Shown here: positions 52,222 to 60,555 of the stretch, piece after piece
Numbering within the stretch: the first letter of the stretch is position 1
Layout of the letters: the number at the start of each line of letters is the position of its first letter
Source: G020354085 sp964629975
GTDB lineage: Bacteria; Pseudomonadota; Gammaproteobacteria; Acidiferrobacterales; Sulfurifustaceae
Direction: 5' to 3'
DNA: 64,000 nt
Assembly: GCA_964629975.1 (NCBI GenBank)
Contig: CAZVUN010000002.1
Span: 4,169 to 68,168, forward strand
The notes under the pieces: generated by a model
Databases searched by the model: none
What the model saw: the letters and a program-made list of their open reading frames with translations, nothing else
What the model was told of the DNA's origin: nothing
Program-made: the position numbers and the translations under genes

Positions 52222-52245
52222 GGCCCCCCCCAGCCGGGGGGGGCC
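52222..52245. terminator. C8/G8 homopolymer hairpin after hsp20
   Basis: GGCCCCCCCC (52222-52231), AGCC loop, GGGGGGGGCC (52236-52245): ten G-C pairs directly after the hsp20 stop. A second run of eight G follows near 52256-52263. It could terminate, stall polymerase or be slippage-prone. A GTGTCGACAC palindrome follows at about 52266-52275. Confidence 0.5.
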
Positions 52246-52327
52246 CGCCGGCAACGGGGGGGGCTCGTGTCGACACACCGCGATGGAGCAGGCAACGGGC
52301 GCAGCGGAGCGCTGGGGAGAGCGGTTG

Positions 52328-53062
52328 ATGGCGAGGAGCAAGAAGACGAGCAGCGGCGCCGAGGCCCGGGCGGCGAAGCCGAACCGCGCGTCGGCGCGCG
52401 CCGCCAGCAGCCACACCAACAAGGCGACGATCTCGGAGCAGGACCGCCGGCGCATGATTGCCGAGGCGGCGTATTATCGTGCCCTCAAGCGCGGCTTCCA
52501 GGATGGCGATCCGGTCCAGGACTGGCTCGAAGCCGAGCGCGAAGTCGAACGCCTGCTGCCCGGACCGCAGCAGAAAAAGCGCGAGCTCGCTGCCTACAAG
52601 AAGCTGCGTGACGAGATTGGCAAGCGCCTGGGCGAGGCGCGCGAGACGTTCAATGCCGAGACCCTTCGCCAGGCGCTGCAGCACGCACGTGAACGCCTGA
52701 AGGAGGCGGGTGAGTACACGGCCGACACCGTTGACAAGGTGGCGGCCAACATCGAGAAGGACATCGTCGACGCGGCGCACCGCATGGGACCGGCCTGGGA
52801 GGCGTTCTCGGAAAAGACCGCGGGCCTGTTCGTGGTATGGCGCGACCGCTCGGCGGGCTTTCTCAGCCGGGCGGCGCAGGCGGTGGCGGACTGGCGCCGG
52901 CAGGCCGGTCGCCCGATCGGTCCACGCACCTATCGCACGGGCGAGATCGCGGCACCCGGCGCGTTTGCGTGCAGCGCCTGCGGCCACACGCTGCAGCTCA
53001 AGACCGCTGCCCATCTGCCGCCGTGTCCGCAGTGCCTGAAGACGGAGTTCAAGCGCGTATAA
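52328..53062 (+). CDS. DUF2934-like protein with C-terminal zinc ribbon
   Basis: 244 aa, three parts. Lys/Ala-rich tail; a DUF2934-type segment (RRRMIAEAAYYRALKRGFQD, DPVQDWLEAEREVE); a long charged helical middle (about residues 90-185) likely to be coiled coil; and a C-terminal zinc ribbon with CSACGHTLQ and CPQCLKTEF, preceded by the GEIAAPGAFAC turn seen in DUF1451-like proteins. The function is unknown. ATG 52328 has GGAGAG seven bases upstream, unlike an in-frame ATG at 52283. It sits between hsp20 and the HPF-like gene, so a stress role is likely. Confidence 0.8.
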   Translation: MARSKKTSSGAEARAAKPNRASARAASSHTNKATISEQDRRRMIAEAAYYRALKRGFQDGDPVQDWLEAEREVERLLPGPQQKKRELAAYKKLRDEIGKRLGEARETFNAETLRQALQHARERLKEAGEYTADTVDKVAANIEKDIVDAAHRMGPAWEAFSEKTAGLFVVWRDRSAGFLSRAAQAVADWRRQAGRPIGPRTYRTGEIAAPGAFACSACGHTLQLKTAAHLPPCPQCLKTEFKRV

Positions 53063-53079
53063 CCGAAGAGGGGATGACC

Positions 53080-53640
53080 ATGAAGCTCCCGTTGCAGGTC
53101 GTCTTTCGCAATATGGAACCTTCGTCGGCGGTCGAAGCGAAGATCCGCGAGCGTGCCGAGAAGCTCGATGTCTACTGCGACGACATCATGAGCTGTCGGG
53201 TCATGGTTGAGGCCCGCCACCGGCACCATCACCAGGGCAATCTCTACCACGTACGCGTCGATCTGAAAGTGCCTGACGCCGAGCTGGTGGCCTCGCGCGA
53301 GCCGGACGAGCACCACGCCCACGAAGACGTGTACGTGGCGATTCGCGATGCCTTCGACGCCGTGCGCCGCCAGTTGGAGGACTACGTGCGACGCCGGCGC
53401 GGCCAGGTCAAGGAACATCCGGTCTCGCCGCACGGGCGGGTGGCCGAACTCTATCCGGACTACGGCAAGATCCAGACGGCCGACGGCCGGCTCGTGTACT
53501 TTCACCGCAACAGCGTGCTCGAGAATGCGTTCGAGAAGCTGGTGCTCGGCACCGAAGTGCGTTTCGTCGAGGAGATGGGTGAGCTCGGACCGCAGGCAAC
53601 GAGCGTTCACGTCGTCGGCAAGCACCACGTCGTTGGTTGA
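53080..53640 (+). CDS. HPF/RaiA ribosome-hibernation domain fused to a cold-shock-like domain
   Basis: 186 aa. Residues 1-105 follow the HPF/RaiA (sigma-54 modulation) pattern: LPLQVVFRNMEPSSAVEAKI, the basic strand VMVEARHRHHHQGNLYHVRV and the DVYVAIRDAFDAVRRQLEDY helix. Residues about 120-186 resemble a cold-shock/S1-like OB fold: GRVAELYPDYGKIQTADGR, LVYFHRNSVL and GPQATSVHVVG. Such a protein could park ribosomes while its OB fold holds RNA. ATG 53080 suits the GAGG Shine-Dalgarno at 53068-53071; ATG 53074 is too close. Confidence 0.85.
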   Translation: MKLPLQVVFRNMEPSSAVEAKIRERAEKLDVYCDDIMSCRVMVEARHRHHHQGNLYHVRVDLKVPDAELVASREPDEHHAHEDVYVAIRDAFDAVRRQLEDYVRRRRGQVKEHPVSPHGRVAELYPDYGKIQTADGRLVYFHRNSVLENAFEKLVLGTEVRFVEEMGELGPQATSVHVVGKHHVVG

Positions 53641-54359
53641 TGGCCAGGCGCGGCGCGCCACGGCGCAGCGCTCACGCCGCCGTGCTCGTCGCGGTGGTGC
53701 TGGCGATCGGTGCTGACCGGGCGATGCCCGAGGAGTCACGCATGTCGATCACCGCGCCCCAGGCGGCGCAGGAACTCGCCCTGCCGGCGGCACGCCTGCA
53801 CGGTGATGTCTCGGTCGAACAGGCGCTGCTCACGCGCCGCGCGCTGCGCGAGTTCGGCGACGCCCCGCTGACGCTCGCCGAGCTCGGCCAGTTGCTGTGG
53901 GCGGCACAGGGCATCACGCAGGCAGGTTACCGAACGGCACCCTCCGCCGGTGCGCTCTATCCGCTGGAACTGTATGTCGCCGCCGGTCGCGTCGAGGGCC
54001 TGGCGGCGGGCGTGTACAAGTACCTGCCGGCGGGTCACCGGCTGCGGCGCATGCGCACGCACGACGTGCGCTCCGCGCTGGCGTAGGCGGCGCTCGGCCA
54101 AGACTGCGTGCGCCAGGCACCGGCGGTGCTGGTGTTTGCCGCGGTCGAACGCCGCACCACGCGCAAGTACGGCACGCGCGGCATTCGCTACGTGCACCTC
54201 GAGGCAGGGCATGCCGCGCAGAACGCCCTGCTGCAGGCCACCGCCCTCGGATTGGGTGCCGTGGTGATCGGCGCTTTCGACGACGCGGCGCTGAAGGAAC
54301 GGCTCGCCTTGCCGGCCGCCGAGGACGTCGTGTACCTGCTGCCGGTCGGGCGGCGCTAG
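53640..54359 (+). pseudogene. SagB-type nitroreductase with in-frame TAG
   Basis: N-terminal signal-like hydrophobic segment, then the nitroreductase motifs RRALREFGDAPLTLAELGQL, GITQAGYRTAPSAGALYPLE and GVYKYLPAGHRLRR. TAG at 54084-54086 interrupts the frame; translation in the same frame then continues through RYVHLEAGHAAQNALLQATA, GLGAVVIGAFDD and EDVVYLLPVGR to the true stop at 54357-54359. No frameshift, only the stop, separates the halves. Either a nonsense pseudogene, readthrough, or a base-call error. Its ATG overlaps the HPF stop (TGATG). Confidence 0.85.
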
Positions 54360-54384
54360 CCGCCGTTTCGCATCGCGCGTGCGC

Positions 54385-55230
54385 TCACGCCGCGCGGCGG
54401 CGAAAGATGCCCAGCCCGGGTGCGCCGGGCCACGCCTCGAGTTCCGCCTCATCCGCCGGCAAGGCCTCGCGCCGTCCGATGACGAGCGCGCCGCCCGTGC
54501 GCAGCACGCGCAGCATTTGCCGCAGGGTGGCGCGCTGCACCGGCTCGGCGAAATAGGTGAATACCAGGTTGCGGCACAGGATGAGGTCAAAGGGGCCGTC
54601 CGGTACCTCGCGTCGCACGTCCTGGCGCATGAACTCGACGCCCGCGCGGTAGCCCGCGTCCAGGCAGAGCTCGGCACCGCGCGCGAGGAACGCGCGCGCA
54701 ATCCAGTCACGCGGCAGCAGCTTGAGACTGCCGGGCGGATAGCAGGCGCGCCGCGCGCGCGCCAGCACCTCGGTGTCGACATCCGTGCCGATGACCTCAA
54801 GCGCGGTAGCGGGCAGTGCCGGCTGCCTCAGGCGCCAGACGAGGGCGAGCGTATACGGCTCCTCGCCGCTCGCGCAGCCGGCGCACCAGGCGCGCACGAT
54901 GCGCGTGCCGCTGGCCGCCGCGCGCTGCTCGAGCTGCGGCAGCAGCGTTGCGGTCATGAACTCCCACACCGCCACGTCGCGGTAGAAGTGCGAGAGGCTG
55001 ATGGTGCAGAGCCCGTCCAGCGCGGTCCATTCCTCGGGATGCGTGTCGAGCCACTGGCGGTAGGCGTCGAGATCGGGCAGGCCGAGCGTGGCCAGTCGTC
55101 GCCCGAGCCGCTTGCATACGGTGCGGCGTACCTTGCGAAAGCCGGGCCAGCGCAGGCCGAGGCGGGGCAGCGCCGATTGCAGGAACCGCACGCATTCCTG
55201 GTCGGTCACGGAGAGCGCCCGGTCGCACAC
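54385..55230 (-). CDS. CheR-type protein methyltransferase
   Basis: 281 aa SAM-dependent methyltransferase. N-terminal helical CheR domain (FLQSALPRLGLRW, LDGLCTISLSHFYRD), SAM motif I RAWCAGCASGEEPYTLAL, acidic strand VIGTDVDTEVLARARRA, and FDLILCRNLVFTYF. No receptors or other che genes are nearby, so the substrate may be a non-chemotaxis protein. The tail of the last gene on this minus-strand unit faces the broken nitroreductase. Confidence 0.88.
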   Translation of the reverse strand: MCDRALSVTDQECVRFLQSALPRLGLRWPGFRKVRRTVCKRLGRRLATLGLPDLDAYRQWLDTHPEEWTALDGLCTISLSHFYRDVAVWEFMTATLLPQLEQRAAASGTRIVRAWCAGCASGEEPYTLALVWRLRQPALPATALEVIGTDVDTEVLARARRACYPPGSLKLLPRDWIARAFLARGAELCLDAGYRAGVEFMRQDVRREVPDGPFDLILCRNLVFTYFAEPVQRATLRQMLRVLRTGGALVIGRREALPADEAELEAWPGAPGLGIFRRRAA

Positions 55231-55266
55231 GGCGCCGCGCGCGCACCGCGCAGCCGCCCCATGGTG

Positions 55267-55536
55267 TCAGGGACGCCTGCAGGCGGACAGCCGTGCCCGC
55301 CAGCGTTCGAGCAGCGCGGCGCGCGCGGCCGCGTCACCGGCGCAGGCCGCGAGCTCGTCGCCGGCGAGCTCAACGTCGAAGGACTGCCAGCCCCCGTCGG
55401 TGGCGCAATCGATGCGCACCTGCCAGTGGTCGTTGCGCGGCTCGACCTCGAACAGATACGCATCGAGCAGGAGTTGGCGCAGCAGGGCGTCCACGGTGTC
55501 CCTTGCCTGGGCAAGCGTCTGGCGGGGCATGGTCAT
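55267..55536 (-). CDS. Hypothetical protein
   Basis: 89 aa, no family recognised. It is mostly predicted alpha/beta: RDTVDALLRQLLLDAYLFEV, EPRNDHWQVRIDC, WQSFDVELAGDELAA and a C-terminal helix with ALLERWRARLSACR. Acidic at the start, basic at the end; three Cys. It starts nine bases after the THUMP gene and ends 36 bases before the CheR-type gene, so it is probably part of the same transcript. Confidence 0.6.
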   Translation of the reverse strand: MTMPRQTLAQARDTVDALLRQLLLDAYLFEVEPRNDHWQVRIDCATDGGWQSFDVELAGDELAACAGDAAARAALLERWRARLSACRRP

Positions 55537-55545
55537 GGCCGCGGG

Positions 55546-56085
55546 TCAGTCGGTGCGCAGGAAAGGATAGCGCGCGAGCTCCTCGCGTCGCCACAATGAC
55601 ATGCCCGCCCACGGCCCGACGGTCTCGAGGTCGACCACGGCGTCGGGGTCGTGGAAACCGATTTCCCCGGGCTGACCCTGGCGTTCGAGGGTAGCGAGCA
55701 GGTGGCGATCAAGCATGCGTTCCTCGGCCTGGCTCGACAGCTGTTCGCGAAAACCGCGCCGATGCATGCGCACGTAGAAGCGCTTTCCAGCGAGCGCGCT
55801 GGCGAAGGTCTCGGCCGTTTCCCGCGCCCGGGTCTCGAACTCGGCGGGCGACTGGTAGGTGAAGGAGCGCGTTACCGGCATGACGCGCGCAAGACAGTGG
55901 CGCAACGCCGGATCGCGCTCGAGCTTTTCACGCAGCGCCTCGAGGAACGCCGGCACATCGGGCACCGTCAGCGCCAGCACGTTGTAGAAACCGGTGCGCT
56001 GCACGGCGCCGAGCGGCGCGAGCGCGCGGCGCGCGCGGGAATAGCAGGCCTCGCGGATACTGATGATGACGTTCCAGTCAGGCAT
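55546..56085 (-). CDS. Stand-alone THUMP-domain protein
   Basis: 179 aa. The THUMP fold (ThiI, tRNA methylases, Tan1) is suggested by NVIISIREACYSRARRALAP, a FYNVLALTVPDVPAFLEAL strand-helix, RVMPVTRSFTY, and the RFYVRMHRRGFREQLSSQ signature followed by the C-terminal VVDLETVGPWAGMSL strand. It lacks a catalytic partner domain, as in Tan1-type RNA-binding adaptors; tRNA binding is inferred. Minus-strand unit with the 89-aa and CheR-type genes. Confidence 0.8.
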   Translation of the reverse strand: MPDWNVIISIREACYSRARRALAPLGAVQRTGFYNVLALTVPDVPAFLEALREKLERDPALRHCLARVMPVTRSFTYQSPAEFETRARETAETFASALAGKRFYVRMHRRGFREQLSSQAEERMLDRHLLATLERQGQPGEIGFHDPDAVVDLETVGPWAGMSLWRREELARYPFLRTD

Positions 56086-56214
56086 GCCGAATCACTCGGC
56101 GTTGCGCTTGCCGACGGCGCGCGCCCTGGCCGCCGCCAAAGAAGCTGTTGTCCGCTGCGGTGGCTGTCGTCCAGGCACCCTCGGTGCATGCGCGAGCGCC
56201 CGCGTGCGGCGCGC

Positions 56215-56439
56215 TTAGCGGACCTCCGCGGTGCGTACCCACACACCGCGCTCGGCGCACTTGAGCAGCTCGCTGCCGCTTCGCACGTACTGGCCGAGCC
56301 GGTAACGGACATTGTTGAAGTAGCAGACCCCTTCCTCGAGCTCCAGGTCGAGCGATGGCATCTCATCGTCCTCGCGCTCGAAAATGGGTGAGTTCTTGAG
56401 CTCGGGATCGGGTGCGCCGACCTGCGGGACGGTTTTCAT
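56215..56439 (-). CDS. Small hypothetical protein
   Basis: 74 aa, family unknown. Acidic N-terminal half (EREDDEMPSLDLELEEGVCY) then basic-aromatic FNNVRYRLGQYVRSGSELLK and CAERGVWVRTAE, with Cys at two positions; looks like a small beta-rich domain. ATG 56439 has a GGGAGAG Shine-Dalgarno. A TTGA-N6-TCAA palindrome lies about 60 bases upstream. The 129 bases to the THUMP gene (56086-56214) hold no gene that I can see. Confidence 0.65.
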   Translation of the reverse strand: MKTVPQVGAPDPELKNSPIFEREDDEMPSLDLELEEGVCYFNNVRYRLGQYVRSGSELLKCAERGVWVRTAEVR

Positions 56440-56498
56440 GATGTTCTCTCCCGGTTGATTGCGCAGTTCATTGGTACCGTGAACGCGCGGCCGGGGCA

Positions 56499-56512
56499 TT
56501 GACGCAGCTCAA
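56499..56512. promoter_or_regulatory. FNR/CRP-like palindrome TTGACGCAGCTCAA before the minus-strand unit
   Basis: TTGA-N6-TCAA, 60 bases upstream of ATG 56439. The centre is at 56505.5. On the minus strand TACCAA at 56476-56471 lies where a class II -10 would be expected (start near 56464). Confidence 0.45.
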
Positions 56513-56821
56513 AGACCTTTGCGGCTGGCGGGCGCCAACTCGGCGCGAGGAGCCCGGTTGACCACGCACGGCGCCAGGCAGACCGGCTGTGGTGTGAGGC
56601 GCATGCCGCTTTCGGGGCGGCGTCCCGGTTTCGTAAGCGCGGGGCGCGTGAAAGTTGACCGGTGGCGTAGGCTATTTACACGATATACTGCGAACTGGCG
56701 CTTGCGGTCGGACTGCCGGATGCAGGGCCTGTTCGGTCAGCGCAAGGCGGCCTTTGGGCAATTTAATGTCAGTTTTTTTGGGACAACCTCATAACCATCT
56801 GCCTAATAAAGAAAAAGTTAT
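56513..56821. other. Intergenic region upstream of cysG
   Basis: Besides the palindrome just before it, this 309-base stretch has no gene that I recognise. It is GC-rich at first, then becomes A/T-rich (ttgacc at 56655, gatatact at 56682-56689, a run of seven T near 56775) with cctaataaagaaaaagttat just before the cysG start. It probably holds the cysG promoter, but no hexamer pair has proper spacing. Confidence 0.5.
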
Positions 56822-58219
56822 ATGGATTTCCTACCGATTTTCCTGAACTTACGCGGTCGCCGTTGCCTTGTCATTGGTGGTGGTGAGGTCGCCGCGCGCA
56901 AGGTCGCGCTGCTGCTGGAGGCCGGTGGCCGGGTGGACATCGTCGCGCCGCAACTGTGCCCGGCGCTCCGCGCGCTGGCGGATCAGGGTGCGGTGGCGCA
57001 CAGCGCCGGGCACTTTCATCCCGATCAGGTACGCGAGGCCACGCTGGTATTTGCCGCCACCGACGACGCGCAGGTCAACCGCGAAGTCTCCGAGGTCGCC
57101 AAGGCGCGCGGCATTCCGGTCAATGTGGTCGATCAGCCCGAGCTGTGCAGCTTCATCATGCCGTCGATCATCGACCGCTCGCCGGTGGTGGCGGCGGTGT
57201 CGACCGGCGGCGCATCGCCGGTGCTCGCGCGGCTGCTGCGCGCACGCCTCGAAACGCTGATTCCGGCCGCGTACGGACGCCTGGCGCGGCTGGTGGCCGA
57301 TTTTCGCGATGTCGCCAAGGCGCACTTCAAGCACCCGGCCGCGCGACGGCGATTCTGGGAGGACGTGTTGCAGGGACCCATTGCCGAGCAGGTGCTGGCC
57401 GGCCAGGAGGACGCTGCGCGTGCCGCGCTGGCGGCCAGGATTGCCGCCGCCGATGGCGCGAGCGAGCCGCAGGGGGAGGTCTATCTGGTGGGCGGCGGTC
57501 CCGGAGATCCCGACCTGCTGACGTTTCGGGCCCTGCGCCTGATGCAGCAGGCAGATGTCGTGGTCCACGACCGGCTGGTATCGAAGGAGGTGCTCGATCT
57601 GGTGCGCCGCGACGCGGATCGCATCTATGCCGGCAAGGAACGCGACCATCACGCCATCCCGCAGGAGGACATCAATCAGCTGCTGGTGCGGCTGGCGAAG
57701 CAGGGCAAGCGCGTGCTGCGACTGAAGGGTGGTGACCCCTTCATCTTTGGCCGCGGTGGCGAGGAGATCGAAACGCTCATGAGCGAGGGCATTCGCTTCC
57801 AGGTGGTTCCCGGCGTCACCGCCGCGGCCGGCTGCGCCGCGTATGCCGGCATTCCGCTGACGCACCGCGACTATGCGCAGGCGGTCATGTTCGTCACCGG
57901 CCATCTGCAGGACGGCACGGTCGATCTCAACTGGAAGGCACTGGCCCAGCCGCGCCAGACCGTGGTGTTCTACATGGGGCTGCATGGCGTGGATATCATC
58001 TGCCGCGAGCTGGTGCGTCACGGCCTGCCGGCGACGACCCCGGCGGCCCTTGTCCAGCAGGGCACGACGCGCCGCCAGCGGGTGCTCACCGGCACGCTCG
58101 CCAACCTGCCGGCGATCGTGAAGGAGGGTCAGGTCAAGGCGCCGACACTGATCATCGTCGGCGAGGTGGTGCAGCTGCACACCAAGCTCAACTGGTTTAC
58201 GCCGGTGCCGCTCAACTAG
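56822..58219 (+). CDS. cysG: Siroheme synthase CysG (precorrin-2 dehydrogenase/ferrochelatase plus SUMT)
   Basis: 465 aa trifunctional enzyme making siroheme from uroporphyrinogen III. N-terminal dehydrogenase/chelatase (LVIGGGEVAARKVALLLEAG, FAATDDAQVNREV, SIIDRSPVVAAVSTGGASPV), then methyltransferase (YLVGGGPGDPDLLTFRALRL, RLKGGDPFIFGRGGEE, GVTAAAGCAAYAGIPLTHRD). Siroheme is the cofactor of DsrAB, whose operon tail lies opposite; DsrN is thought to amidate it. ATG 56822 has a weak AAAG-type Shine-Dalgarno. Convergent with the response regulator, overlapping it by 8 bases. Confidence 0.97.
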   Translation: MDFLPIFLNLRGRRCLVIGGGEVAARKVALLLEAGGRVDIVAPQLCPALRALADQGAVAHSAGHFHPDQVREATLVFAATDDAQVNREVSEVAKARGIPVNVVDQPELCSFIMPSIIDRSPVVAAVSTGGASPVLARLLRARLETLIPAAYGRLARLVADFRDVAKAHFKHPAARRRFWEDVLQGPIAEQVLAGQEDAARAALAARIAAADGASEPQGEVYLVGGGPGDPDLLTFRALRLMQQADVVVHDRLVSKEVLDLVRRDADRIYAGKERDHHAIPQEDINQLLVRLAKQGKRVLRLKGGDPFIFGRGGEEIETLMSEGIRFQVVPGVTAAAGCAAYAGIPLTHRDYAQAVMFVTGHLQDGTVDLNWKALAQPRQTVVFYMGLHGVDIICRELVRHGLPATTPAALVQQGTTRRQRVLTGTLANLPAIVKEGQVKAPTLIIVGEVVQLHTKLNWFTPVPLN

Positions 58220-58889
58220 TGGCGGTCGGTGGCTGGCTGCGGCCGAGGCCGTGCTCCACGGCGATGACCGCCGCTTCCACGCGCGAGTGCACACCGAGCT
58301 TGCGCAGAATCGACTTGACGTGCAGCTTGACGGTGCCGTCGGTGATGTTGAGGGCGCGCGCAATCATCTTGTTGCTCTGCCCCTCGGCGACATGGCGCAG
58401 TATCTCGAGCTCGCGCGGTGTCAGGTCGGCGAGCAGCCGGGCCGCCGCCGCCGGGGGTGTCGGTGCCTCGGCGCTCTCCCCCTGCACCAGGCGCGCGAGC
58501 GAGCCCACCATCTCCTTGGCCACGACGTGATCGCCGCGCAATGTCGCCTCGAGTGCCGGGACCAGGTCCTCCGGATCCATGTCCTTGAGGAGATAGCCCT
58601 GCGCCCCGGCGCGCAACGCACCGCGCAGATCGGCGTCATCGCGACTCATGGTCAGCATCAGGATCGGCGCATCGACACCGGCGGCGCGCAGTCTGGCGAC
58701 CGTCTCGATACCGGTCATTCCGGGCATCTTCACATCGAGCAGAATGATCTCGGGGCGCAGCGCCACCGCCTGGCGCACGCCGTCTTCGCCGGAACCGACC
58801 GAGGCGACGACGTCGACACCGCGGCTGGCGAGCAGCTGCTCCAGCCCCTTGCGCACCAGCGCGTGATCATCGATCAGCAGCACCCGCAT
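58212..58889 (-). CDS. NarL/FixJ-type response regulator
   Basis: 225 aa. Receiver domain with LLIDDHALVRKGLEQLLASR, phospho-acceptor Asp52 in ILLDVKMPG, the Thr/Ser and Lys switch (MLTMSRDD, GYLLKDM), and a C-terminal LuxR-type helix-turn-helix (LTPRELEILRHVAEGQSNKM, SILRKLGVHSRVEA). Partner of the kinase just upstream, with only two bases between. Targets unknown; dsr genes are candidates by position. Confidence 0.95.
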   Translation of the reverse strand: MRVLLIDDHALVRKGLEQLLASRGVDVVASVGSGEDGVRQAVALRPEIILLDVKMPGMTGIETVARLRAAGVDAPILMLTMSRDDADLRGALRAGAQGYLLKDMDPEDLVPALEATLRGDHVVAKEMVGSLARLVQGESAEAPTPPAAAARLLADLTPRELEILRHVAEGQSNKMIARALNITDGTVKLHVKSILRKLGVHSRVEAAVIAVEHGLGRSQPPTATS

Positions 58890-58891
58890 GC

Positions 58892-60517
58892 TCAGCCGCC
58901 GTAGGCCTGGCGCGGTGCAGCGACATCCGCCGGCCAGAAGGTGATCAGCACGCGGGTACCTTCGCCCGGCTCGCTGTCGATGGTGAGCTCGCCCGGGATG
59001 CGCTCGGCGCGCTGACGCATGATGGACAGGCCGAGCTGCTCGCCGGGCCGATCGGGCTCGCTGCGCGCGATGCCGTCGCCGTCATCCTCGACCAGCAGGC
59101 TGTAGCGGCCGTCGGCGGTGGTGCTGAGCTGGATACGCGCGTTGCGCGCGTTGGCATGCTTGCGAATGTTGGTCAGCGCCTCCTGGACGATGTGGTAGAT
59201 CTGGATCTCCTGCGCGCCGCTGAGCCGCAGCTCGCCGCAGTCATTGTGGAAGAAGACCGCGATGCCGTGGTCCTGGTTGGCGCGTCGCACCATGGCCTCG
59301 AGCGCCGGCACCAGGCCGCGCTCGTCGATGCGCAGTCGGAAATTGGACAGCAACTCGCGCAGGCTGGCGTGCGCCTCTTCGACCGCCGCGCGCAGGCGGC
59401 GCGTTTGCTCCTGCGCCCGGCGCAGATCCTTCTTGTGCAGCGTCTCGCCGAGCATCTTGATCTGCAGGCGCATGCCGACCAGGGACTGAGCGAGCGAGTC
59501 GTGCAATTCGTTGCCGATGAGGTTGCGTTCTTCCATGACCGCGAGCTGCCGCGCGTCCTGGTCCAGGCGCGCCTTCTCGACGGCGAGCGCCAGGTGCCGT
59601 CCGATGCTGGTAAGCAGCTGCAGCGCGTCTTCGCCAAGAACCGAGGCGGGCCAGTCGAGAAACAGCGTGTAGCTGCCGAGGGTCCGGCCCTGGTACTGCG
59701 CGGGGACGACCACGACCTCATGGCGTTGGGTCTCGGTTTCGCCCGGCACCTGCTTGGCGCAGTCCAGCCGGTCGGTGAGGATGTGCGGGGCGCCGCTGTT
59801 GATCGTCCAGCCGCAGTGCGGACAGTCGGTGGCGAGTGCGTGGCCCGGATCGCTGTCCGGCATACCCAGGCGGCGGCTCGCAATGAGACGCATGCCCCCC
59901 TGGTCGTCGAGCAGGTGCACGGTGGCGGCACGCGCGTCGACCAGCTCGATGAACGTATCGAGGAAGCTGTCGAGCTGCTGGCTGAGGGTCCCGGGGCGCG
60001 TGAGGCTCTGCGCCACGTCGTACAGGATATCGAGCGACTGGGTCTTGCGCGCAAGGCGCACGTTCTGCGCGCGCGCCTGCGCATCGGCCTGCAGGGCCAG
60101 CCGCGCGAGCATGCCACCGAGGCTGTTGATATCCTCGATTACGCCGGCGAGATCGGCCTCGCGCGACGGCGGGATCTGGGCCGAGAGGTCACCGCCGCGC
60201 ATGCGCTCCGCCCAGTCGCGCAGGTGGGTGAGGAAGCGCAGACGCCGGCGCACGCGCCGAAACAGCACCACGACCACGCTCAGCGCGGCAAGCGCCAGTG
60301 CCAGGGCTAGCCACTCGGCGCCGCGCTGAGGTTGTACCAGCGCGTAGCCGGTCGCAAGCGCGCTGCCGAATGACAGCAAGGCGAGCAGCATGACGGGGCG
60401 GGACAGCTTGCCCCACAGCAGGCGGTGTAGCCAGCCGCGCGCCTGCGTGCGACGGTTCGGCACAGGAGGGCGTGGGGTCGGCATCGGGGTTGGCGGCAGC
60501 GGCACTGCGCCGGACAC
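58892..60517 (-). CDS. NarX-like sensor histidine kinase without periplasmic domain
   Basis: 541 aa. Proline-rich N-terminus, two close hydrophobic spans (about 41-62 and 68-86) with almost no periplasmic loop, HAMP region (RFLTHLRDWAERMRGGDLSA), GAF-like domain (about 165-315), HisKA_3 dimerisation motif with His339 in NELHDSLAQS, and a HATPase_c end. Cys232, 235 and 253 in the GAF region could bind metal or a cluster, as in NreB or NarX. Start GTG 60517; a later in-frame ATG at 60484 is possible. It follows dsrR by 38 bases. Confidence 0.92.
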   Translation of the reverse strand: MSGAVPLPPTPMPTPRPPVPNRRTQARGWLHRLLWGKLSRPVMLLALLSFGSALATGYALVQPQRGAEWLALALALAALSVVVVLFRRVRRRLRFLTHLRDWAERMRGGDLSAQIPPSREADLAGVIEDINSLGGMLARLALQADAQARAQNVRLARKTQSLDILYDVAQSLTRPGTLSQQLDSFLDTFIELVDARAATVHLLDDQGGMRLIASRRLGMPDSDPGHALATDCPHCGWTINSGAPHILTDRLDCAKQVPGETETQRHEVVVVPAQYQGRTLGSYTLFLDWPASVLGEDALQLLTSIGRHLALAVEKARLDQDARQLAVMEERNLIGNELHDSLAQSLVGMRLQIKMLGETLHKKDLRRAQEQTRRLRAAVEEAHASLRELLSNFRLRIDERGLVPALEAMVRRANQDHGIAVFFHNDCGELRLSGAQEIQIYHIVQEALTNIRKHANARNARIQLSTTADGRYSLLVEDDGDGIARSEPDRPGEQLGLSIMRQRAERIPGELTIDSEPGEGTRVLITFWPADVAAPRQAYGG

Positions 60518-60555
60518 TATAGCAGATTCCCCGTTGGCCCCGGGGCGGACGCGTC

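Noticed and set aside
56655..56689. TTGACC and TATACT as a cysG promoter
   Set aside because: The spacer is 23 bases, too long for a sigma-70 promoter.
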